A DNA stretch of 64,000 bases from NCBI GenBank assembly GCA_025362795.1, contig JANYFE010000061.1:1-64000 (forward strand), in the 5' to 3' direction. How positions within the stretch are numbered: the stretch's first letter is position 1; every line of letters starts with the position of its first letter. The DNA is from Rhodobacterales bacterium. GTDB lineage: Bacteria; Pseudomonadota; Alphaproteobacteria; Rhodobacterales; Rhodobacteraceae. The notes beneath the pieces are model-generated. The model did not search any database, was not told where the DNA came from, and saw only the letters and a program-made list of their open reading frames with translations. Shown here one piece after another: positions 26,835 to 34,659 of the stretch. Made by a program: the position numbers and the translations under genes.

Positions 26835-29000
26835 GTGGACCGGGCTGACATCGTGCATGAAAACTTTTCGCGGCGGGTCGCGGCGGGAGATTTGCCGGAG
26901 GGAGCGTTGCCTGCTGGGCCGTTGACGGCGGATCAGGCGCGGGCGATTTATCGCGCCGCGTGTCTAAGCCGTGCGCTGGACCGGCAGGCGCGGGTCATGC
27001 AGCGGGCGGGGCAGGGGTTCTATACGATCGGGTCGTCGGGGCATGAAGGCATGGCGGCTGTAGCGCTGGCACTCAGGCCCGATGACATGGCATTTTTGCA
27101 TTACCGCGATGCGGCGTTTCAGATTGCTAGGGCCGGCATGCTGCCGGGATCGGACCCGGTCTGGGATATGCTGTTGTCGTTTGCGGCCTCAGCCGATGAC
27201 CCTATTTCGGGCGGGCGGCACAAGGTTCTGGGCTCCAGGGCGCTGATGATTCCGCCGCAAACCTCGACCATTGCGAGTCATTTGCCAAAGGCGGTGGGGG
27301 CGGCATATTCGATTGGTTTGCCGCGGCAAGAGCATGCCTTGCTGGCGCGGGATGGGTTGGTGGTGGCGTCGTTTGGCGACGCGTCGGTCAACCATTCCAC
27401 CGCTCAGGGCGCATTCAATGCGGCAGGGTGGGCGGCGTTCCAGGGGGCGCCGATGCCGATGCTGTTTGTGTGCGAAGACAATGGGATCGGAATTTCCACC
27501 AAGTCGCCGGTGGGCTGGGTCGAGGCGAATATGCGGGGCAAGCCGGGTGTGACCTATTTTGCCGCCGATGGGCTGGACCTGTATGACTGCTACAAGGTCG
27601 CCGTGGAGGCGGCTGAATTTGTTCGGCTAAAGCGGCGGCCTGCGGTGCTGCATCTGCGGATGGTCCGGCTCTATGGTCATGCCGGCGCGGATGTGCCGAC
27701 GACGTACCTCAGCCGCGAGGAGGTCGAGGCCGAGGAGGCGCAAGACCCGTTGCTGCATGCGGTGCGTTTGTTGGACGCAGCGGGCGTGATGGGGCGGGCA
27801 GAGTCTTTGGCGGCCTATCTGGCGGCGGCGGAGGAAGTGGCGGCGCGGGCCGTTGCGGCGGTTCAGCGGCCTCGCTTGCATGTGGCGTCGCAGGTGATGG
27901 CGAGCATTGTGCCGCCGCTGCGATTGAATGCGGCGCGGAATGGGCCGGGCGATGATGTGCGGGCAACGCTGTTTGGCGCCGAGATCAAGGCGATGACAGA
28001 GCCGCAGCCGATGTCGCGGCTGATCAATTGGGCTTTGGCGGATTTGATGCTGGCCCATCCGGAAGTGGTGCTGATGGGCGAGGATGTCGGGCGCAAGGGC
28101 GGCGTTTATGGCATCACGCAAAAGCTGGCGGCACGGTTCGGGCGGGGCAGGGTGATTGATACTTTGCTGGACGAGCAAAGTATTCTGGGTCTGGCGATTG
28201 GCATGGCACAGAACGGCTTTGTGCCGCTGCCAGAGATCCAGTTCCTGGCCTACCTGCACAACGCCGAGGATCAGCTGCGAGGAGAGGCGGCGACGTTGCC
28301 GTTCTTTTCAAACGGACAGTTCAGCAATCCGATGGTGCTGCGGATAGCGGGTCTGGGCTATCAGAAAGGGTTTGGCGGGCATTTCCACAATGACAATTCG
28401 CTGGCGGTTCTGCGCGACATTCCGGGGGTGATCCTTGCGGTGCCATCCACCGGGGCGGATGCGGCGATGATGCTGCGGGAATGTGTCCGGCTGGCGCGGG
28501 AAGAACAGCGGGTCGTGGTCTTTGTCGAGCCGATTGCCCTGTACGGTGCGCGGGACTTGCTGGCAGAAAAGGATGGGTTGTGGATGACGACCTATCCGGC
28601 AACGGACCGCAGCATCGGGCTGGGTGAGGTCGGGGTGACCGGGGCCGGGCGCGATCTGGCGATCGTAACCTATGGCAACGGGCATCTGCTGGCGCGGCAG
28701 GCCATGGCGGGTATGCCAGAGATTGACCTGCGCGTGATAGACTTGCGCTGGTTGGCGCCCTTGCCGTTTGCAGCGCTGGAGGCGGCGTTGGCGGGGGTCG
28801 GGCGGGTGTTGTTCGTCGATGAATGCCGCCGTTCTGGGAACGTGTCGGAAGCGCTGATGACCTGGGCAGCCGAGGCGGGATTGCAGCGGTTTGCCCGGCT
28901 GACGGCGGAAGATTCGTTCATTGCGACCGGGCCGGCCTATGCTGCGACCCTGCCTTCGGTGGCAGGGATCGTGGCGGCGGCCCGGGCTTTGCTTGGGTAA
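26835..29000 (+). CDS. 2-oxoacid dehydrogenase E1, fused alpha and beta subunits
   Basis: A 721-residue thiamine-diphosphate enzyme. Residues ~35-330 are the E1-alpha domain with the TPP/Mg motif GDASVNHSTAQGAFN and CEDNGIGIST. Residues ~390-720 are the E1-beta transketolase domain, with LMGEDVGRKGGVYGIT and the C-terminal Asp-rich FVDECRRSGNVSEAL region. Fusion of alpha and beta is known in branched-chain/acetoin-type E1 enzymes. No E2 or E3 genes are adjacent, so it must share those encoded elsewhere or form a separate complex. Start is GTG at 26835, with GGGAG 7 nt upstream. Likely substrate is a branched-chain 2-oxoacid. Confidence 0.88.
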   Translation: MDRADIVHENFSRRVAAGDLPEGALPAGPLTADQARAIYRAACLSRALDRQARVMQRAGQGFYTIGSSGHEGMAAVALALRPDDMAFLHYRDAAFQIARAGMLPGSDPVWDMLLSFAASADDPISGGRHKVLGSRALMIPPQTSTIASHLPKAVGAAYSIGLPRQEHALLARDGLVVASFGDASVNHSTAQGAFNAAGWAAFQGAPMPMLFVCEDNGIGISTKSPVGWVEANMRGKPGVTYFAADGLDLYDCYKVAVEAAEFVRLKRRPAVLHLRMVRLYGHAGADVPTTYLSREEVEAEEAQDPLLHAVRLLDAAGVMGRAESLAAYLAAAEEVAARAVAAVQRPRLHVASQVMASIVPPLRLNAARNGPGDDVRATLFGAEIKAMTEPQPMSRLINWALADLMLAHPEVVLMGEDVGRKGGVYGITQKLAARFGRGRVIDTLLDEQSILGLAIGMAQNGFVPLPEIQFLAYLHNAEDQLRGEAATLPFFSNGQFSNPMVLRIAGLGYQKGFGGHFHNDNSLAVLRDIPGVILAVPSTGADAAMMLRECVRLAREEQRVVVFVEPIALYGARDLLAEKDGLWMTTYPATDRSIGLGEVGVTGAGRDLAIVTYGNGHLLARQAMAGMPEIDLRVIDLRWLAPLPFAALEAALAGVGRVLFVDECRRSGNVSEALMTWAAEAGLQRFARLTAEDSFIATGPAYAATLPSVAGIVAAARALLG

Positions 29001-29005
29001 GGTGC

Positions 29006-29027
29006 GTGTCCGCATGTGGACACTTTT
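29006..29027 (+). terminator. Palindrome GTGTCC-gcatgt-GGACAC followed by TTTT
   Basis: A six-base-pair stem followed by TTTT, 6 nt after the E1 stop codon and before the convergent channel gene. It could be a weak intrinsic terminator. The 16-bp core TGTCC-N2-ATGTGGACA is shared with 193-208, which argues that it is instead a repeated regulatory palindrome. Confidence 0.45.
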
Positions 29028-29103
29028 CCAAGCTATTGAAATGTAATGATATTGTAATTTTTGGTAACTTAGTTTTAGGAAAGATTGGGTTAATGCGTGG
29101 GGA

Positions 29104-30117
29104 TCAGCCCATGCCGCCGGACAGGTCCACCGACATCACCAGGATGTTCAGCAGGATATAGATACCGCCCAGAACCCACATCGCATTTCGGTCAAGCCGC
29201 AGGCTATCTGCTTCGCGGTCGTTATACCGCAGGCGCAGCGAAAAGATCGAGATGAAGACAGACACGAAAATCACCCCTACCGCGATCAGGTTGATCTGTT
29301 CTGCCAAGGTCACTGCGGTGGTGGGGGGCAGTGATCCGGTGATGACAAAGGCGTTGGCAGAGGCCGCGAAGATCGAGCCGACGCCCATGCCAAAGCGCGC
29401 GTCAAGGTCATCGGCCTTGATCAGAAAGGCCAGCAGCCCCAGCAGAACCGCCAACGCGGAAATCCAGAATGCCTTGAACAGCGGGCCATAACTGGTGCGG
29501 TCCAGCGACACCGACAGCACAAAGCGCGAATAGATGCCGGCGTCGGCTGCGGCGCTGCGCAGGCCATAGTTGGTGTCATAGGTATGGGCGGTCACGACGG
29601 TCGGTTGCAGCCCGACTTTCCAGCCAGAGACTTTGACAGCCGGGTCAAGGGCAATGCCTTCGTCAATGGTGTAGGTCAGTTGCGCATTGTCGAGTTCGGC
29701 GTCTTCCAGGTCGATGGTGATGACATGGTTGTCCAGCGGAAAGCGGCGCACGTCGAAATCGTGGAAAATCGTGGCCTGAACCCGGACAGTGGCGTAATTG
29801 GTGCCTCCGTCATCCTCGAGCTGGCTTTCAGACCGCGAGGTGATGACGCCATTGGCCAGCTCGAACGTCTGGTCGGGCCGCACTTCGCTGCCATGCCAGC
29901 GAAACCACAGCCACATGTCCACATCAAACGAGCCATTTTGCGGCGAAACATTGCTGAGCCGCAGAATATAGACCCCGGCAGCAACGTCAGTATGCGAGGC
30001 CACGATGGCAGTGGCGCCCGCAACGACGCCGGTGGTGGCCGCAGTCTCGGCGGTGGCGGGAAAGGACGCGCCCAGTAGGGACAGCACAAGCAGCAGGGAC
30101 CGGATCATGGTGCGCAT
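29104..30117 (-). CDS. Prokaryotic pentameric ligand-gated ion channel homologue
   Basis: A 337-residue protein. A signal peptide (MRTMIRSLLLVLSLLGASF) precedes an extracellular beta-rich domain, then four hydrophobic segments near the C-terminus: FKAFWISALAVLLGLLAFLI, FAASANAFVITGSLPPTTAV, INLIAVGVIFVSVFISIF and MWVLGGIYILLNILVMS. The motifs FDVDMWLWFRW and HDFDVRRFPLDNHVI match the ligand-binding domain of the GLIC/ELIC/Cys-loop superfamily. The Cys-loop cysteines are absent, as in other bacterial members. It would form an inner-membrane channel opened by a ligand or protons in the periplasm. ATG 30117 was chosen because it starts the signal peptide, though no ribosome binding site is obvious. 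The frame opens to 30198. Confidence 0.72.
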   Translation of the reverse strand: MRTMIRSLLLVLSLLGASFPATAETAATTGVVAGATAIVASHTDVAAGVYILRLSNVSPQNGSFDVDMWLWFRWHGSEVRPDQTFELANGVITSRSESQLEDDGGTNYATVRVQATIFHDFDVRRFPLDNHVITIDLEDAELDNAQLTYTIDEGIALDPAVKVSGWKVGLQPTVVTAHTYDTNYGLRSAAADAGIYSRFVLSVSLDRTSYGPLFKAFWISALAVLLGLLAFLIKADDLDARFGMGVGSIFAASANAFVITGSLPPTTAVTLAEQINLIAVGVIFVSVFISIFSLRLRYNDREADSLRLDRNAMWVLGGIYILLNILVMSVDLSGGMG

Positions 30118-30238
30118 GGCGGAGGGCTTTCTGGCAGGGGCGTTGCTGCCCGGGTTTGGGTCACGCCGCGACGCGAAGGCACCGGGGACATCCCCCATAG
30201 CCTAGCGACGCAGCGGGCTGCAGATGCCCCAACCGGGC

Positions 30239-30949
30239 TTAACTGGAACGCAACAGCACCTTGCTGGACCCGATCACCGCGGCGACCGTCTGGAAATCAA
30301 GCGCCCTATCCTGCGATTGTGACGCCGAGCGCAGCAACACAGTTTCCGTCTCTGTGACAATCGTCGTAGCGGCGGCAAGCGCCGCATCCAGATTTTCCGG
30401 TGCAACGGCGCGCAGCGGGCGGGTGGTGGTGATCGGATGTGCGCCTGCCATCGACATGCGGACCGGCGGCAGGGTGGTCGAACGATACTTGCTGGCCACG
30501 CCGCCCAATTTGCGCGACGCGGTGATCAGGGTCGCGCGCATGGCAGACAGATCGCCATAGGCGGGCATCTTTTCCGCAACCGCGCCAATTCGTTCGGCCA
30601 GACAATCCACCGCATATTCCCGCTTGGTGATGGCCTGACAGAAGGCGATCGAGGCTTTCAGTTCGTCAACGTAGACCGCGGTTGCGCTGGCGCTGACGCC
30701 CGATGTGGCGGAAGGGCCGGGTGACCCGATGCCTGCAAGCGGCGGGTAGTTCGAACAGCCTTCGCCACAAGTGCTTTGTGCATTGGCGGGGGCGGCAAGG
30801 CTGAACGTGGCGTCAATCGTGACATAGCGCGGCAACACCCCTTGTGACCCGGAGGCGATCTGATCCCCGGCAAAGTACAGTTGCGGCGGCAGCAGGATCA
30901 CGGCGAACATGCCCAGCAGGACGGTCAGGCGGAACAATCTTTCCAGCAT
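30239..30949 (-). CDS. Exported or membrane-anchored protein of unknown function
   Basis: A 236-residue protein I do not recognise. It begins with a hydrophobic segment (FRLTVLLGMFAVILLPPQLY) that could be a signal peptide or anchor. A cysteine cluster (STCGEGCSNYPP) and a helical alanine-rich C-terminal half follow. GGAGG lies 6 nt before the ATG at 30949, inside the stop region of the preceding gene, so the two are coupled. It probably acts in the periplasm together with the beta-rich exported protein encoded upstream. Confidence 0.7.
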   Translation of the reverse strand: MLERLFRLTVLLGMFAVILLPPQLYFAGDQIASGSQGVLPRYVTIDATFSLAAPANAQSTCGEGCSNYPPLAGIGSPGPSATSGVSASATAVYVDELKASIAFCQAITKREYAVDCLAERIGAVAEKMPAYGDLSAMRATLITASRKLGGVASKYRSTTLPPVRMSMAGAHPITTTRPLRAVAPENLDAALAAATTIVTETETVLLRSASQSQDRALDFQTVAAVIGSSKVLLRSS

Positions 30950-30950
30950 C

Positions 30951-31739
30951 TTAGCCTCCAAACGCATTTTCAAAAAGGATGGTGGCCGAGAGTGTCACCC
31001 GGCGGCCGTCCTTCTGGTTCAACGCATCGTCAAGTTGGGCGGAAAAGTTCCAGTTTTTCAGCGCGGCATTCTTGTAGGTGCCGCCAATGGTGACGGTTTC
31101 GCCGGTCCAGGCCACCGACGCGCCAAAGTTCGGGGTCAGGCCCATGCCGAGCCCGGCAAAGCCACCCGGATCGTTGCCTGCATTGCGGATGTGATCGCCG
31201 ATGCCAAGGGTCAGCATCATTGGATAGGCCTGATCGCCAAGTTTTATTGTAGGAAACACCGTGACCATGGCCGCCAGCGCAGGGTTGATGTCTTTGGCGC
31301 GGCCCCAGCCTGAAAGATGGTCAGCCGACACAGCGACAAAAACCGGCACTTTGGCGCTGATCAGATGGGCGGCCTGTAGGGAAAAATACCCCGACCTGCC
31401 GGGGCCAAGGCCGGAAAAGCTGGGGTCGCTGGCGAGTCCGGTGAAATTGACCCCGAATTGCAGGCCCACACCGGTTCCGGCATCACCCAGCACATAACCC
31501 AAGGCGGCAGACGCATCGTCGGCATCGACAAAGGTGCCGCCCAGATCGCTGCGGGTGCTATAGGACAGGGCGCCAAAGGCGGAATGACTGGGGGCGACGG
31601 CGGCAGAGCCGATCCCGAGCAGGGTCAGCAGGCGTGGTGCGCCGTCTTCGGCCAGAGCGGGGGACTGGGTCAGAGCCAATGCGATGGCCGCCTGACCGAT
31701 ACGGTGGATCACCTTGCGTGCGATGGCTTGGCGGAACAT
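30951..31739 (-). CDS. Exported, beta-rich protein of unknown function (possible outer-membrane protein)
   Basis: A 262-residue protein with a signal peptide ending around SPALAEDG. The remainder is glycine-rich with alternating hydrophobic strands (GVGLQFGVNFTGL, FVAVSADHLSG, VTIGGTYKNAAL, RVTLSATILFENAF), the look of an outer-membrane beta-barrel or beta-sandwich. No family is recognised. GGAGGGC precedes the ATG at 31739. It is co-transcribed with the anchored protein at 30239-30949, a likely partner, and stands next to the caspase-like gene on the same strand. Confidence 0.7.
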   Translation of the reverse strand: MFRQAIARKVIHRIGQAAIALALTQSPALAEDGAPRLLTLLGIGSAAVAPSHSAFGALSYSTRSDLGGTFVDADDASAALGYVLGDAGTGVGLQFGVNFTGLASDPSFSGLGPGRSGYFSLQAAHLISAKVPVFVAVSADHLSGWGRAKDINPALAAMVTVFPTIKLGDQAYPMMLTLGIGDHIRNAGNDPGGFAGLGMGLTPNFGASVAWTGETVTIGGTYKNAALKNWNFSAQLDDALNQKDGRRVTLSATILFENAFGG

Positions 31740-31852
31740 GACTGCTGCCCTCCGGTTACGCGCCGTTTGCCGCGCGTTTCAGCTTTGTCCCACAAGCCTA
31801 GCAAACCGCGCGGCAGGCGGACAGGGAAAACCGGACAGGCTCGTAATCTGGC

Positions 31853-33358
31853 TTAGCTTTGCAGCCCGAATGCCACTTTAAGGGCACCTTGTGTCGTCTT
31901 GCCGAAATCGCCATCCAGCGGGCCTTCGTAGAAATTGTGCGACTTCAGGATTTTCTGCAGGGCGGTCCGGGTCTTGATGCTGAACATCAAAGGATCGGAG
32001 GTCAGCTGTTTCAGCACGGCATCGCTGCCAGACCGCAAGGACTGATACAGGTATTTTGCGGAATCTTCGGGGCCTTTGCCCTCGACCTTGCCGTCGTCGA
32101 TCAGGGCGGCATAGTTGAACATCGCTTCGGGGTGGCGCAGGTCAGCGGCCTGACGGAACAGATCCAGGCCCTTCGCATGATCGGGGGTCAGGCCGAGGCC
32201 ACCCTGATAATACAGAAAGCCGAGGTCATTCAGTGCGTCGGGAAAATTCTGCGCGGCAGAGGCCTGGTATAGCTCCAGCGCACGCACCGGGTCGGCGGGA
32301 ACGCCGGTGCCCTGTTCGTATAGCTTTGCCAGTTCGAACTGGGCATCCGCGGCCCCGGCAGCGGCGGCTTTGGTCAAAAATTCCACCGCCTCTTGCGGGT
32401 TGTAGCGGGCCTCTTTCGGGTTCAGGCGGATATAGGCCAGCCCCAGCATCGATCGGGTGTCGCCACTGTCGGCGAGGGCGCGGAGCTGTTGTTCCTGTTC
32501 AGGTTTGATATCGGCCCAGGCGACCCGGGGGTCAGCCTCCGCCGCGACGTCGATCGAACCGCCGGTCGAGCCTGCCAGATAAAACGGCGTCCCGGACAAA
32601 GAGCCATAGGTATAGGGTTCCTGCAGGTTCTGGGTCTGAGCCAGAACCTGATCGCGCACCTGCCGGAACATCAGGCTGATTTCCAGATTGGGTTCGGCAA
32701 AGGCCTGCATCAGCGCGGTGGCGTAGGGACTGTGGCCGTTGGCCCCGTCTAGTGCCACCTGACCTCCCTTGGCGGCAAAGGCGACCAGTGTGCCAAGGTC
32801 GGGGTTGACCGGCGCCAGACCCTGCACACCGGCAGAACGGGTGCTGTTGTCGGTGCTGGTGGCTTCGGCCTTGGTCGAGGTGTCGACCAGATCGCCAAAC
32901 GGGTTGTTGCGGCAGCTGTCCAGAATGACGACGCGCATCTTGCGCGCCGATTCCACGGTTTTCAGCACGTCGTCCAGTGAAATGGCGACACGCACCACGT
33001 CCTTGTTCGACTTCACATCGGCATCGACCGGGATCAGATAGTTGACACCCTGCACCTCGACCCCGTGACCCGCGTAATAGACCAGCGCCAGATCGGCGGT
33101 TTCGGCCTGAAACGAAAACGCCTGCATGATGTCCAGCAGTTCGGCCTGAGACTTGTCGGTGGCCAAAGTGACCTTGAAGCCGACCGACTGCAACTTGGCC
33201 GCCACCGCATCGGCGTCGTTGATGGTGTTTTTCAGCTGCACGACATGTTGGTATGCCCCCATACCAATGACCAGCGCCACCCGTTCGGCCAAAGCCTGAA
33301 ACGGGGTGGCCAACAGGATCAGAACGAAAACCGGGGCGAGAAAGGCTTTGCGAAACAT
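31853..33358 (-). CDS. Exported caspase-like protein with Sel1 repeats and peptidoglycan-binding domain
   Basis: A 501-residue protein. Signal peptide (AFLAPVFVLILLATPFQALA), then a peptidase C14 caspase domain (residues ~25-265) with the catalytic His in LVYYAGHGVE and Cys in VVILDSCRNNPFG. Sel1-type TPR repeats follow (~300-440, e.g. AQFELAKLYEQGTGVPADP). A C-terminal peptidoglycan-binding-1-like segment ends the protein (LQKILKSHNFYEGPLDGDFG). It is therefore a periplasmic cysteine-peptidase homologue tethered to the wall. Two ATGs are adjacent; AGGAG spacing favours 33358. It heads away from the two tandem caspase genes at 34660-37725. Confidence 0.88.
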   Translation of the reverse strand: MFRKAFLAPVFVLILLATPFQALAERVALVIGMGAYQHVVQLKNTINDADAVAAKLQSVGFKVTLATDKSQAELLDIMQAFSFQAETADLALVYYAGHGVEVQGVNYLIPVDADVKSNKDVVRVAISLDDVLKTVESARKMRVVILDSCRNNPFGDLVDTSTKAEATSTDNSTRSAGVQGLAPVNPDLGTLVAFAAKGGQVALDGANGHSPYATALMQAFAEPNLEISLMFRQVRDQVLAQTQNLQEPYTYGSLSGTPFYLAGSTGGSIDVAAEADPRVAWADIKPEQEQQLRALADSGDTRSMLGLAYIRLNPKEARYNPQEAVEFLTKAAAAGAADAQFELAKLYEQGTGVPADPVRALELYQASAAQNFPDALNDLGFLYYQGGLGLTPDHAKGLDLFRQAADLRHPEAMFNYAALIDDGKVEGKGPEDSAKYLYQSLRSGSDAVLKQLTSDPLMFSIKTRTALQKILKSHNFYEGPLDGDFGKTTQGALKVAFGLQS

Positions 33359-33396
33359 CATGGCTCCTGCGCGGGATCTTGCCCGTGCCAGTTGGT

Positions 33397-34455
33397 CTAG
33401 TTGGTGACTTTGAATTCGATCCTGCGGTTGCGGGACATGTTTTCAGCGCTGTCGTTGGCGACCAGCGGCACCGCCTCGCCATAGCCATGCGCGGTCAAAC
33501 GGTCGGCGGGAATGCCCTTGGCCACCAGGTAGTCGATCACAGAGCGGGCACGCTTTTCCGACAGGGCCTGATTGGTGGCGTCGGACCCGGCATCATCGGT
33601 GTGGCCGCCGATTTCCAGCTTCATCTCCGGGCAGCGGCTGACGATGTCATAGAGGTTGTCCAGAATGGCCGAGCCCGCCACGTCCAGCTTGGCGGACCCA
33701 GAGCGAAAGTTGATATTGCCGGCATTTGACAGAATTTCGAACCGGCCCTTGCAGGCTTCGGCGTCGAAATTGCCGGTCGTCTCCAGCGCGGTCGTGGTCG
33801 GTTCGACCGCAGGTGCGGTGACTGGAGCTGCGCCCGAAGCGCCGACCCGCTGGAACAGCCAGTCAAAGGTGATCGACCCGGTCGGCACGATTTTAACCTT
33901 GGCCGCCTCCTGCAGCTTGGTGATCCCCGCGTCCAGATTGAAATCGCTGGTGGCTACCGGGATTGCGGCCACCGACGACACCGCGACCATATCGTCAGAG
34001 ATCAGGGTCACGGACACATCGGCCGTGCGCGCAATCTTCACGCCGTGCAGGTCAAGCGTATAGGGCATGTTGATCGTCATGCGGCGCTTGGTCGGCAGGT
34101 CGGCAATCAGGGCGGGGTCGATATGGGCGGTGATGATCGCTTCGGGGAATTTGAAGGTTTCAAAGAACAGAAACCGCATACGAACGTTGCGCAGATCGAT
34201 CTTGGTATCCACCGAATCCAGCGCCACGCGGACCTCGGCGTCGCCCGCTTCTGAAATGGTGCCAGAGAAGGTGGCAAAGGACGATCCCTCGACCTTGGTT
34301 TCGTTCTTGACCGATTGGAATCCAAGGGTCGAGCCGTCGGCGGTCAGCACCCAGCCACCCGCAAAAGGATTGCTTTGGGCCTGTCCGCTGCCGGGGATGG
34401 CAAAGGTCAGAACAAGGAATAGCGCCGTCATCCAAGCCGTTGCCACAGAACGCAT
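33397..34455 (-). CDS. YceI-like plus OmpA domain fusion, exported
   Basis: A 352-residue protein. Signal peptide (TALFLVLTFAIPGSGQAQ), then a YceI-like lipocalin-fold domain at ~30-205 (GWVLTADGSTLGFQSVKNET, FSGTISEAGDAEVRVALDSV). The C-terminal OmpA/MotB peptidoglycan-binding domain spans ~245-350, with LEIGGHTDDAGSD and ENMSRNRRIEFKV. YceI domains bind isoprenoid-like ligands; OmpA domains bind diaminopimelate in the wall. GGAG precedes the ATG. It lies 38 bp upstream of the caspase-like gene on the same strand, so the two are probably co-transcribed. Confidence 0.85.
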   Translation of the reverse strand: MRSVATAWMTALFLVLTFAIPGSGQAQSNPFAGGWVLTADGSTLGFQSVKNETKVEGSSFATFSGTISEAGDAEVRVALDSVDTKIDLRNVRMRFLFFETFKFPEAIITAHIDPALIADLPTKRRMTINMPYTLDLHGVKIARTADVSVTLISDDMVAVSSVAAIPVATSDFNLDAGITKLQEAAKVKIVPTGSITFDWLFQRVGASGAAPVTAPAVEPTTTALETTGNFDAEACKGRFEILSNAGNINFRSGSAKLDVAGSAILDNLYDIVSRCPEMKLEIGGHTDDAGSDATNQALSEKRARSVIDYLVAKGIPADRLTAHGYGEAVPLVANDSAENMSRNRRIEFKVTN

Positions 34456-34659
34456 TTGCTTCTCCGTCTCTGACCCGTGTTACACCCTGCGGGGAATATG
34501 CGCTTTCGCGAGAAGAAAGCAACAGGACCGCGCATTTCGGCGGTAGACAGCGGCGCGGCCGCGCGTTGCCATTGCCACCTGCCGCTGAATCCATCACTAG
34601 TGAGGCGGCGGACGCATCAGCCCCAAGAAGCGTTCTTCTGTGCCGAAAAGAAGGTGAAT

